Origin: Ignelater luminosus
Taxonomy: Eukaryota > Arthropoda > Insecta > Coleoptera > Elateridae
Assembly: GCA_011009095.1 (NCBI GenBank)
Contig: VTPC01090587.1
Span: forward strand, 467,225-531,224
Length of the DNA stretch: 64,000 bases
Direction: 5' to 3'
Positions 1 to 12,700 of this stretch are shown piece after piece. The notes beneath the pieces are model-generated. The model ran no database searches, was not told where the DNA came from, and saw nothing but the letters and a program-made list of their open reading frames with translations. Each line of letters starts with the position of its first letter. Within the stretch, counting starts at the first letter, position 1. The position numbers and the translations under genes are program-made.

Positions 1-592
1 TTTTTGGTTAACGTAACTGTCATTTTGTTATTTGTGCCGAGCATGTAGTTAGAAAAGATATACGTAATATGTTATCTCTGTTTAGCATCATCATAAACGC
101 GCCACAACAAGAAGTCTAACCTAAACATACGTTTCGTAACTTAATATGTATTGGTAGCCCTGATTTTAAATAGCGCCTCTGGATGTCATACGGAGCATTG
201 AACATCTAAAATAGAAACCTATAGGGGATAGTGCGAAACTAAGCTAATTGAAGCTCGAAATTATAAAAAAAAGTTACGGTTAATAACTGTATTATACAAG
301 AATAAAAGGAAATAGTATTGTTTTATTCACCACAATACTTCTTTGTAGGGCATTTATTTTACTATAATCCATTTATTTTATCAATAAGCAGGTTAAATTT
401 TGACCCTGGAAATCTAACGTTCTGATTAGTTTTAAGACAGATTGGTGGCCAATTAAAACATTTGAATTTCCAACGGCAACGCCATAATTTAAATTGATTC
501 TAAAATGAAAAACAAAGATGATGTAGGGTGTTCCTAAATGATTGCGAAATATTTTAAGGGGCGATTCCTTGGTTTATTTGAAGACAAAAACT

Positions 593-790
593 TTATATAA
601 ACACGTCCAAAATCTCTAATTTCTTTGATTCGTAATAAAGGTCTTCTTGCGTCATATCGCTAATCTCTGTGTTTATCATCCTTTCTTGAAAAATAATTCC
701 ACTATTTTCGTCATATACACCTAGTGGTGAGAAATAAGTACGACCGTTACTATATTTTGAGGTTAACTTTCTAGGTGTTATTTTCCCCAC
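593..790 (-). CDS. Unrecognised short open frame, possibly a terminal exon
   Basis: An open frame of about 65 codons ends in TAA near position 593. The peptide has a basic, Pro-rich start (KITPRK) and an acidic C-terminus, and it reads like a real protein tail, but I do not recognise the family. The frame begins at GTG, and a few more codons are open upstream to about 810. A possible AG acceptor lies there, but without a pyrimidine tract. No upstream exon was found before GUCD1. It could be the last exon of a gene, a retrocopy fragment or chance. Confidence 0.25.
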   Translation of the reverse strand: MGKITPRKLTSKYSNGRTYFSPLGVYDENSGIIFQERMINTEISDMTQEDLYYESKKLEILDVFI

Positions 791-1774
791 GGGAGGCGTT
801 CTTGAACTAGGTTACTTTCGTTACTTTTTTTAGTTTTTTTTCCTTAGTCAGTATATTAAATTATACTAATGATCTAATGATGCAGATAGAGATTTTCATG
901 TTTTCCTCTAACTTCAAGCTCTTAAATTCACATCGGGCTAAGGACAATGGGGTCCAGTATGAACAATTTAATAAATTGTTTATTAAAATAAGCAATTTAT
1001 ATGACGACCATTACCATCAGCAAACTTCATCTTAGGTAAAAAGATGCATAAGCCTATATCTTTTTTTAATAGATACCTAATAAAACATCTTTTAGATTTA
1101 ATAAATCATTGCTAATAAAATCCAACAGTTTTTAGATACACATAAGGATTTTAAACATATTTTTCTTTTAAATAAACAATACAGACTTAAAGCCGTCTGA
1201 TATGCTAAATTTAGTTCAAAATTTGTATTATAAAATTTCGTACTAAATTTAGCATCGTGTCAGATGGCCTTTACATTTAAATACTCACGGTACACAAATG
1301 AAACTTAACTTTTACTTCAAAAATCCATATTTTCAATAATCATTCATGCTATGAACTAAATACTGAGAAACTTAAAATTTCTTTTTTTAATGTCATGTTT
1401 TAAAATATCACAGCAAGGTACATAAAGAATACAAGAAACAAAAAATTGTTATGTATGATGTATAATTAAGCTACATATCAAATTAATTACAGTTAAGTGT
1501 GGGACAACACATTGTGTTTTTGCAGGATGTGGTTTTGTAAGTCCAGTGAAATTTGATATTGTATGAATAGAAAACAAAAAAAATCTGCTCTGCGGAACAG
1601 GACCCATAAAACGGCATCTGGCAAAAACATAATATGTGATTTCACATTGACACTGGTTAATGTACTACCTATTTACAAAAAAAGATAAATAAAATGCAAA
1701 TTTTAATCAAATTACATTAAACAGATTTATAATAGCATAAATAATAATGGCACATGTACAGGTATATTGCGTTT
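791..1774. other. Intergenic, AT-rich, mostly featureless
   Basis: No convincing coding exon on either strand. It holds one short MITE copy at 1188-1273 (listed separately) and probably the 3' UTR of GUCD1 at its right edge. Positions 1-592 are likewise AT-rich, with no recognisable feature. Confidence 0.5.
1188..1273. mobile_element. Short MITE, copy 1 of a two-copy family
   Basis: An 86-bp palindrome-like unit. The left end reads TAAAGCCGTCTGATATGCTA and the right end, reverse-complemented, reads TAAAGGCCATCTGACACGAT. The same termini bound a longer copy at 22922-23093. The left arm has lost a few bases of the CACGA motif. There is no coding capacity. The superfamily is uncertain; flanking T/A bases would fit a Tc1/mariner-type MITE. 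Confidence 0.55.
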
Positions 1775-3230
1775 TTATGAATAGATCAATATTAGATCCT
1801 GATCAGTTCCAAAACTTTTTCTTGCTTCTTCTAATGTCTCAACAGGCATCATGCATACACCTACAATATTTTATGTAAAAGACATGAAATTATTTTATTT
1901 CAAATAGGTAATACTTACGATCTTGTAAAGATGGATTTCTGTAGTAGACTTTCCTATTATTAATATCATAGCCACATAAAACGATGTAATGCCCTTGATA
2001 ACTCGTACTAGGCCATGGTAGACATTTCCTTAATTCAACCGATAGTTTATTTAATTTGCAAATATCACAAGTAAGTAATCTAGCATTTGTTAATAGAATA
2101 GCAGGTCCCTGTGTTAAATGTTCAATTAAAAAACTTATACTAACTGATGCTTCTCTGACATTAACTCCATTTGCTTTAGCTTCATTAAATTTGTTTCTAA
2201 TTCTTTCTTCATCCTGAATGTATAATGAAATTTGATTAATGCACTCCAAAAATAGGGAAGAAAAATAAACATTATATGATGGCATACTTTGTCTAATATA
2301 TTGTTATAAAATGAATTTCCTCTGTATCCTGGATGTACTCCTAAAGTTACTGTATAAAATTCATGTTCGATATTATATCGTCGTAGGAGATAACATAAAT
2401 CTATCGTCCAAGTACTGCAAATGTTTCCTGTTACAATTTTGAAATGCCATAATTGAAGTTGTAGGTATTATTACCTTTTGTTAAAACCTTCTTCTTTACA
2501 GATATGGAAAAAATTTTTCAGAAGTATTTGACGAGATTTATTTGGTAGTACCATAAGCACACACGATACTCCACAGTCCCAATTGTATTTTTGCTTATAA
2601 TGCTTTAACTGAATTAATATTTTTTCCGGTTGTCCTATAATGATGCATGCAAAAAATTAATTGTGCATAATTTTATTTATCATATAGTATACAATTTACC
2701 ATCCTTTAAACGATATTTATTTTTCATAGTGTATAATATTATACAAAGCAAACCAAGGCAAATGGTCTTTACTGCTCTTTACTCAAGTTCATTAACTCCT
2801 ACACATTTAGATTTGTTTGCTTAAACTTATTCATGCTAGAGAATAAGTTAAATAAAGATAACCGGATATGTTATCGCCTTCACGCCCAAGCTTCCCAGAA
2901 AGATATCTTTCGGGATAATGATAACATTATTTATCTCGAAATTTGAAATTTATAAAGTAAAACAAAAATTAATAAATACGTATAATGGGTTGCATAACTA
3001 CAGGTGTTAAGTAAATATTATGTAAAAGATGTAAATAAATAACGATAATAGTGTGATTCACTAAATAATCAGATAAGATTATTATCATGTTTAGAAAAAA
3101 TAATTTGAACAAAATAATTGTCATTTACCCTAGTTTAAGTGAACCGAAGGTTAAAGGTTATATTATATAAATATACAATTTAATGTAGTAAGTACTTACC
3201 TTGTTTTAATTTCACTTCTAAGTTATCCAT
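1775..3230 (-). CDS. GUCD1: GUCD1-like protein (guanylyl cyclase domain-containing 1), 5 exons
   Basis: Exons (minus strand): 3200-3230, 2475-2634, 2288-2414, 1919-2213, 1775-1860; 699 nt, 232 aa, against about 239 in human GUCD1. Every junction is GT-AG and phase-consistent (first donor GTAAGT; the third intron is only about 74 bp). Recognisable blocks in order: a YNWDCGVSC segment around residues 27-35 with the papain/C39-like active-site Cys; the WTIDLCYLL block; TVTLGVHPGYRGNSFY; DEERIRNKFNEAK; QGHYIVLCGYD with the conserved His; and a C-terminal EEARKSFGTDQDLI. The family (PF09778) resembles peptidase C39, and its biochemical role is poorly defined; the vertebrate gene is linked to liver growth. 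It is divergent with TANGO2, with 521 bp between start codons. Identity is firm; the N-terminal 10-codon exon rests on splice signals only. Confidence 0.92.
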
Positions 3231-3751
3231 TATTCTTACTGATATTGTTAAATATTCTCAAAAGACTAAAAGAATTATATATTACATGTTTCTTTTAACG
3301 CAAAAAGTAAGGTTATAACCCTGACATCTTGGGAAGTGCATGTTATTGCTTTAATTTATTGTAATGCGTCGTACAAGGGCAAACCACTTTTTTTCTGATA
3401 TTTTCTGAATATAAAATATTCTATTTAATAAGGACTATGTTATTATAAGTGAAATGTGTTCAGCTCTAGGACGTGACCTTGTAGCTTAAGTTTTATTTGA
3501 TTATATCTAGTTTCTATGGTGGATATCTAATGATTGGCAAAGACAGCCCAATAATCTTTATGATAAAATAATAATAAGAGAAATATTAGTACCTATAAAT
3601 TGTCGAAATGAAGAAAATATGTTTAATTTAATCAATGTTGTATCTTTTATTCAAACACAGAAACTTGTAGGGAAACTCTTCTGCAACACAACGCGATTTT
3701 TTTAATTGATAAAATATGAACTGATCAATTTAAAATTTTAGGGTAAATAAA
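3231..3751. promoter_or_regulatory. Shared divergent promoter region of GUCD1 and TANGO2
   Basis: 521 bp separate the two opposed start codons. The stretch is AT-rich and has no open frame that looks coding, so both 5' UTRs and both promoters must lie here, unless untranslated exons lie elsewhere. I could not assign a TATA box or initiator to either gene. Confidence 0.6.
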
Positions 3752-6700
3752 ATGTGTATATTGTTTGTTTACACTGAGCCAAAGCCGCACAAACATACGT
3801 ATAGACTTATAGTAGCATCAAACAGAGATGAATATTACCAAAGGCCAGCAAAATCTGCTTTCCTGTGTCCACAATTCAACATTATTGGAGGTAAAGTTTA
3901 CTATGCATATGGCTTTTTGCATAAATAATGTCGTAGTGTATTCTACGCTGTATTCTTTTAACAAAAGAATTACTCAAATAATACAAACTAGGAACCTTAA
4001 TTTTGCCTTAATTACACAGAGTGATTTCTTAATAGATTAAAATAAAATATTGTGCACAATTAACATGAGATTATATTTTTTAACATTCGATTAATTGTTT
4101 TATTAAGAGCGTGTATGCAACATTGTTTAGGCGAAAAGCTATACATTGTACGGCATGATTCATAATTATAATGCAAATTATTTACGAATAAATAACAAAG
4201 AATGTGAATTACCAGAAGGAAAAACCTTTCCGTCTCTTTAATTTCCATACGATAATTTTATATTGTAGTAGATATGAATATTACTACATAATTATTAAGT
4301 CTAAACGTGTTGCCTAAAGTTCAAGCAATTACCTAAGTTGCATATTTCCTGTATAAGTAGAGTAACCTATTTTGTTGAAACTAGACCTATATAAAGGCTA
4401 TATTTTGACATATCCTATGTATACAATGTATTATTTGTTTTGCTTCATAAATTTCTAAAAGTAATTTTGTATTAATAATATTTAACACTTTCGCTACCCA
4501 GTGTCGTATACACTTTTTTTTTAAAAAGCGTGCAAATAATACCGGACTATGCCGGATGCCTGAATAAAGCCTAGTTCGCATGCATCCGTTTATGCGACAT
4601 ACGACAGAAGGAAAGGTTTCTGATTGGCTGAGAAATTTAAACCAATGCGATATATCGGGTAGAGTTGAAATTTGATTAACTTTATTCCGACGTCGGACGC
4701 TTTCTAATCTCACTTCTGGGCGTATTTTATCGTGCGTTTTGTTTACATCACTTCACTATGAGTGCATGCGTTATACCTGGTATCATTATGAAAAGAACAT
4801 AAAAAACTTAATACGAGGCATGTCCAGAAAGTAAGTGTACTGAGGCTCTCACGGCCGGAGGGATTTTTGTTCGACATGTTGGGTACACTGCCGTGTAGCC
4901 TGATTCCTCCCCTCCGCAACGAGACCGGTTCGAGGTCAGTACGTTGAGAACTGTCGACGCGACAATACGTTTCGTGAAAAATGTCAATACAATCTCCCGC
5001 CAAGTGCGAAATACGCGGCGTCATCCGGTATCTCGTGTGGAAGGGAAAAACTTCGGTCGAGGTTTATAATAAGGTAAAAACTGCGTATGGTGATAAAGCT
5101 ATGAATCGTACGAGTGTGTTCAAGTGGTGTCGCGAGTTTAAAAACGGTCGTACGTCTGTGCATGATGATCAGAGGAGTGGAAGACCTTCAATTGTGACTG
5201 ACGAAATTGTGGAAAAAATTGAAAATGCGCTCCGTGAAGCTGCACATGGGTGGAAAAAGGCTTTCAACCGACGAGAAGGTGAAGGGGTTGGCGGGAAACT
5301 ACTTCGAGGAAGGCATCAAAAAATTAATACCCCATTTCACCACCTGCATTGAGAGGAATGGTGACTATGTCGAAAAATAGCTTACATATGTACTAATGTA
5401 ACCAAGTAATTTTTTTGTTCAAATAAAAATTTTTGTAACCTATAAAAATTCAGTACACTTACTTTCTGGACATGCCTCGTATTATTAGCGTACGTGTATC
5501 ATAAATAAAAAAGAGATGTTCATTTGTGGGTTCGTGCTATTTTCAAAAATAGACCGGCCCAAAGAGTCCCTAATAATTTGCTGCAGGAAATGAGGCTGCA
5601 TTACAATGAAAATTACTAACCCTTTATTATTTTTGTCTTCAAAATTTTTTTCGTTCTTGATGGCGGTACTACCACTACTACCACGATTTATTTAATGCTT
5701 GTTTCTGTTTTTCAATGTCAGCAGTCTCAATCCTGGATATACTTGAATTGCCGCCTTGCCATTCAATCGAAAATTAAATTTGAAATGAGTATTCTTATTT
5801 AAGAGTGTATATGGGGTGTTTCAACGGCCTGGACTCAAAGGATAGCGTTGTTATTTGTTGAGACTGAAGTTACTGGAAAAGGTTGCAAACTGTTCTCGAC
5901 CATCCGGGGTATTCCATAAAAGAGTGACACTAAAACCTAAAATTTTTTTAAATGGAACACCCTATATAGTATTTTGTTACTCTCTCACTATGTTCAATAT
6001 GGATAAAATTTCGGTCATGAGTATTTTTTGATCTGGGATGATAGAATGAGTGATCCTAAGGTAAGTTTCAACAGATTCAGTTGTAAACAAGTTTAAATAA
6101 TGCCTGTGGAACCGAAAAACCCGAAAAAACTGAAAAAACCTAATTTTGATGTTTTTGGTTTTTCTCTGATGATTCAACAGTTTTATTATCTAAGCATTTA
6201 TCTCAATACCCGATGAGGTTAAATACCGATATTCATTGAATTCCACCAGATAATTTCAGAGAAAATGAAATTTTCGTTAAGCAGAAGGGTCAAGTTTGGA
6301 CTAGCCTGGACACTTTGGGCGCGGGTTAGCGCAGAGTACTTTTTAACCAAAACAATCTTTATCCCTTGTAGTGTATTCCACTGCTACAATTGACTCGTTG
6401 CAGCAAGTCAGCTAGGAGATATACGACATCAAATATCCTCAAACTGTCACCGCGACGAAAGTTTTTGTCTGCTACGTCCTGACTGCTTCCAGTTCCTTTT
6501 TAGTTGGTCATAAATATATTCTAACCTCTTTCTCAGGGCTGCTGTTTGTGACGATGAAAATGTCTAGTTTTGCTGACGTGTTGCTGTTGACTCAGCTTCC
6601 TGAAATGCATCAAACGCTGTCCACACATGTATGATATGACGTTTGTACCTTTGGCGGTTTTTTTCTTTGGTGAATGCTCATAGCGTTTTTTGTGCGCTCT

Positions 6701-9700
6701 ATGCCGAGCGTGACATGCAGTGGTAAAAGCGCTATCCTCCAAACTTGAGATTGATGTATGTGACGAGATTTCGTCTGAACCAGATAGGGAGCTCGCCTCT
6801 CCTATCCCCCCTAGCACAACCTCCATCAGCCGGGGCATTGGTGGATTGCCCCCAATAGAACCGGGTGAACTCTGTTGAGGCAAACTATCATGGAAGGAGG
6901 CATCCATGATCTAAAAGTAAATAGAGTCTTTATCGGCCTCGGGCCTCACCGTCGCCTTCTCCATGGAAGCAGTTACACAAGGGGTTTATTTTACGACGGT
7001 AGACTCTTTTCTTTGTGTCTGGTTCCACTTCATCAAAGGATTAAGAGGCAAGTTCTAACTTCCGTCGCGGTGACAATTTGAGCATATTTGATGTCGTATA
7101 TCTTCTAGCCGACTTGCTGCAACGAGTCAATTGTAGCAGTGGAAGACACTACAAGGGATAAGGATTGTTTTAGTTGAAAAGTACTCTGCACCAACCCGCG
7201 CCCAAAGTGTCCAGGCTAGTTCAAACTTGACCTTTCTGATTAACAAAAATTCCATTTTCCCTGAAATTATCCGGTGGAATTTAATGAAAATCGGTAAATA
7301 ATAAAACTGTTGAAATTACCAGAGAAATCGAAAACACCGAAATTAGGTTTTTTTAGTTTTTTCGGTTCCACAGACATTATTTAAACTTGTTTACATCTGA
7401 ATCGGTTGCAACTTACCTTAGGATCACCCATTCTATCATTCAAGATCAAAAAATACTTATGACCGAAATTGTACCCATATTGGACATAGTGTCTCTTATT
7501 CTTTATCCAATTTTGATTGCAGTGGTTTAGATTCTAAACCAAACAGTTGTGGCATTATTCAATTTTTTCTTGTAAAACATCGTCAAATCTAACAAATCGT
7601 TTTGGTATAATTATTCAACACTTTGTTTTGAAAACCTTGCAGTGGTAAGCTTCAGTATCTAATTTTTAGCTATTATGTTTAAAAAACTACATAATCTTTT
7701 ATACAGGGTGCTCGAGAAACGCGAAACATAATTTCTTTCGATTTTTTAAAATGGTTTATAATATTTTCTTATTCTAAACTCATTTCTGATTGCATAGCAT
7801 TATGTGGGTTTAAACCAAACAGTTTTTTCGTTATTAAATTATTTATTGTGAAATGCTATCGAATTTCTCAACTGACTCCAGTGTAATTTTACTAAAATAA
7901 AACTAAATCTTTTGTCTTTGAAAATGATTATTAAGATTTTAGTCATAAAACGTTTTTCTACAGGGAGATCAAGAAACGCAAAACTTAATCTCCCCAATTT
8001 CTTAACGAAATAACTGAAATTCCTTGCATATTTTGGAGTTTGCTTATTTTCTAGAAATTGCGAATCACAAGAGTCACAACACCAACTATACGGTCTAAAG
8101 CTAATAACTTCAACTGAAAAAACTGCAGCACTAAATAGACGCGACTGCTAAAGCGTTAACCAAATTCTATTCCGTTCGAGTTGTTGGATACGAACCCCAT
8201 ACCAAACATGTATGCACGAGGTTTCAAATCTCGCACAGTCAATCGTTTTTTGCTCTTATGACGTCAGATTTTCGGATTCGAACGGGCAAAGCTAATAATG
8301 TTTGATTTAGCTATATTTATAAAAAAAATTGGGTTTGGAAAAAAGAATAAGAGAAAACGTTGTTCTAAATTTTCTTGGTCTTTGCAACGATACTGAATTT
8401 GCCACAGTTACTTAGAAAGACAAATTTTCTTTCATGTGAACTCAATTCATGGATATAGTGTAAGCTAATTTTTAACCCAAAGTAAGAACGAATTTGTATT
8501 ATAATTATGATCAAACTTTCATGAATGTGTGCTTTTTTATAAACTTCACTTTTATTAATTTTAAGGAAGGGATATGGAAAAAGGAAGAGAAGGAGGTATG
8601 TGGCTAGGTGTTTCGTTGAATAAAAGTAACAACAACAAATTTAAATTCGGAGCTCTTTTAAATCTTACTGGTGAAGAGAGAAAGCACGGGGTAATAGGTA
8701 GAGGTCCAATCGTTGCAGATTATCTTAAAAGTGACATTACTGCTATGGATTATTTAGAAAATCTACGTAATGGGGAACAGCATAATGCATTTAATTTTGT
8801 AGCCGTTGAACTAAGGTTGATAATAACTTTTTATAGTCTTGCTTCTTGTTATCAATTTTTTTTAGTGATACAACAGCAAACGTATACCATCATAGTAATG
8901 TGCCAACTACAAGTTCAGTATTTGAAAGTACACAAATATTAGGATTCGGTAACAGTACTTTAGTAGCTCCTTTATTGAAAGTTACTAATGGTGTAGACAA
9001 ATTTGCAACAATCATAGAATGTTTCAATAGTATAGAAAAAAAGGATCAGCTAGTAGATGAATTATTAAAACTCTTAAAATGGGAAGAAAGGTAAGTATAT
9101 GTTAATTTTAAAGTAATAATAGTAATAATAATATACCGTGTGTCCATGAAGGTAAGCACCATAAGAAAGATGCAATGTTACTATCAGCAAAGGATCTACT
9201 CCTACTTCCTCCGGTCGGTTTGACAATAAATATTATAATCAATTACGAATATTGAATTGGCATAGGCGTAGCTTGACTCTAACATTGGGGGAGGGGTGCT
9301 GAAATCCTTTTTGGATTTAATTTAAACGCATTATCTTTCAATAAAAAAAGTGACTGAGTTTCAAATTTGTAAAAAATCGTGTTAGCTTTTTCGGGGGCAG
9401 TTCAAACATGGAAATCTGATTTTGGAGTCAATTTGGAACTTCGTCGTTTTTTTTTATATTAAAATAATGCGTTTCTTAAATTTTCTTCATTGTTGTTGGT
9501 AACATCAAAATTATATTATTGAAAGTTTTGAAACAAGTAGAAAATTTCATCAAGAGTGATATTTTGTTCTAAAATCAGTAATAAAAAAGTTTTTCCTCTT
9601 GTAAACCCAATCCGGGGACATACTGTATTTATTCGGGAAACCGAATTGGGCTTGATGAACATTTTGAGGGGGGCTATATGGGCTATTCTGTTAGGCACTC

Positions 9701-12700
9701 CTTTATTTTCTAAAAGGAACTTTAAATTTTGTTGTCATGATTATGACCAATCAAGATTTGTGTTTTGGTATTTTAACAGCATGTTAAAATTTTCAAGTGC
9801 TGTTAAAAATTACAGGTTTTTTTAGCCTTAACTCTCTCTTAGCCTTCCTTCCCAACTACACCTATGTGAACCTAGTTAACCCTATAACTCAAAATAACCA
9901 TAGAAACAATTGTATCTATGGTAATTTATATTTTCGTAAACGCCTGTTGTAAGACGAGTCGAACGAGTCACTTAATTTATTGTGGAAGTTTAATTGTTGC
10001 AAATCGTTGTATTTCCCTACAATATACCTTCATAGACACACATAATAAACTGAACATCACAAAACATTCAGGGTTATTGAACATTAATGTTAGTAGTAAT
10101 TTATAAAAACAAAATATTGGATGATCACAGGCAAAACAAATAACACAATTTGTAGTAATTACCTTGCTTTGAGTATTTTTCAGAATGTTTGTATAGAAAT
10201 AATTTACAGAACATATTTCTATTATTCTATATTTATTTGAGAATTAATGGAACTAGATTTCTGTAGTTGAAAAATGCAGAGTGTTTAGTCTATCATGATA
10301 AAAAGGTCGAATTAAAATTATATATCAAGGAATTCGAATATAAATTTTTATCTAAAAACACACACTCATCTTAAAAAAAAGCGTACAAATAGTACACTAG
10401 GGGCGAGGACGTTTGGGCGTGACTGTTTGGGTGCGACCATTTGGGCGCGACTATTTGAGCGCCAGATTGTTAGGAAGTAGTGCCGTCATTTGGATTAAAG
10501 AAAATATTGTAATCCCCTTTTTGAATATATCTAAGTCTGTTTGTAAATAAAACATTCTGAAATGTTCTATATGTAAAGATTTAAATCCCTTTCCATTGAA
10601 TAATGAAATTATATTTACCTCAAACTAATACAGCAAATTCTGACTTATCCAGTAGTTCTGAAGGTTACCAGATTAGATTCAGAATTATTATTATATGTTA
10701 TTATTCTACTTGATTGTATCTTGCTAATCTTAAAATAAAAATAAATATTTTGCGCCCAAACGGCCGTCACCTAAACAACCTCGCGCCCAAACGTCATAGG
10801 CCCTAGTAATAACAATCTGTATTTATTGCTTAGGAATTTGTATCTAATTTAATAATTGAGATTTTATTAAATCAGATTCCTCTACCACAAATTTTGGTGT
10901 CTATAGTTACAAAGATCTATTTAGATGCATGGGTTCTAGGTGATGCTACTTTTTTAAGACGAGTGTATATTTTATACAGGGTGTTAAAGTTTAACGGGAA
11001 ATCTTGTTTCTTTAATATCTTGATGTTACATCACCAAAAAAAAAAAAATATTTTTATGCTTCTGTAATCTACTATGTTGCATTTTTTGTGATGCGTCGTT
11101 TTTTGAGTAAAATTAGAATTTCTAGACTTATCCGATTTTAAAATTTGTTGTTGAGATTCCTCATTTAAACATAATTTATTTAAGACCTCATTTTCCTTAT
11201 TCTTATCTTTAATGTTTCCAAACAATAGCTGCTTATTAGGTATAAAGTCTATTAGCTTAGGTAGTCATTATAATATTTATTGAAATTAACGATGGCATAC
11301 TATGAAGTTTGAATGGCTGTATTTTAAAAGGAAATAATTAGACATTTGGGGTGGTATTCAGAAACAATTTTAGGAGCCACAAGTGCATGACTGAAAATAA
11401 AGTAGGTATATGGTGTGATTCTGGTTCCAAAACTAGACACTTGTTATACAGTAGATCTAAAATGCTTTGTTGTTAAGATACACAATTTGTCTAAAATTCC
11501 ACGAAACATAAGTAATTCCTGTGGTTAGACAAAGGCACTAATATAATATTTTATAGCAGCAGCAAAGATAGATAACAATTTCTTATTTATTTTTTTAGTA
11601 GGTAGCTTTTAGAATAATGATATTGTCACAGCCAGAAAATTTAGTAGCAAAAGTAATTGAAGATGTTCCGAGTCTTCGTTGTTCTTACAGAATATATTAC
11701 TATCATTGTCTAACCATATGAATCACCTATAGTACGTTATTCAGTAAAAATTATACAATCGGCATAACTCTTTAAAGTTTTTTTTAATAATTTGCATACC
11801 CAACTGCAAAAGATCAGTGTTGCCATGAATCATACAGTTAGGGCTGGTGCTAGGATATTTGGCGCCTACGGTAAAACTCTTTTATTTATTAATTAATACT
11901 CTAATTTAATTACCAACCAACGTTATTCTAAGAAGCGGCACCTACTGCAATATCACGTAGTTCGTACTTTTTGTTGCCATGGCACAGTACCTACACTGTA
12001 CTACAGTCGTCTATGGCAAGTTGCCTCGTTTAAAAATCGCACAGTTCAAGAAATAAATCACAGCTATTAACAAACAAATGAAGCTGATAATTCTAACAGA
12101 TGTAAAAGTTTGCTCCATGTCAATGTTATGTTGTTGCAATTGAGTAGGCGAAGTATTTTAGACCCTATGACCTGGTTGCATAGAACATAGTAATCAATTT
12201 AATTACATCGAGATTAACCGATCTGATTTGGATAGTTTTGAATTTAACTACGTCTGATTAGTCAATCGCACAATTAACTTGGCTATTTGATTAATTATTC
12301 TTTATGCAACCAGGCCTATGTGTAATAAAACTTTTTTGCTTAGTTGTGCATCTAGAATTACACTGTATGCTTTTTGGCATGCAATTTCGACATTCTTTGT
12401 ATGTTGTTTTAAATAAAAGTAAATAAAGGTTAGTAATAAGCTTAATCTAAATTAGTGATTAACTTTAACTAATTTAATTAACAATTTGAATTCTTATGCA
12501 GACATTTGCCTGATCCTGAATTACAAAGACGAGCACCATCAGCTTTTGAATTTCTAAGTGCTGTGTATGTAAAAATCGTTGCTGCTGGATATGGAACAAG
12601 GTAAGTTTATAACAGGTACACAGAGAGTAAATAAATGACACCAGCAACCTGATAACGTAGATTAGAATGCCTTGATGGCACAGATTTGACAGATAAAATC

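Noticed and set aside
2216..2285. Start codon at 2285 for a 131-residue minus-strand protein
   Set aside because: This segment is a short GUCD1 intron with donor GTATGC and acceptor ATTCAG; the conserved protein continues directly across it.
4743..5024. Minus-strand frame over the mariner left end
   Set aside because: It runs antisense through the terminal repeat and transposase start and has no family resemblance; a shadow frame.
8846..8942. Two overlapping plus-strand frames suggesting two separate proteins in TANGO2 exons 2 and 3
   Set aside because: They are one gene: a 50-bp intron (8816-8865) joins the frames in phase, and the apparent stop and start lie within or beside it.
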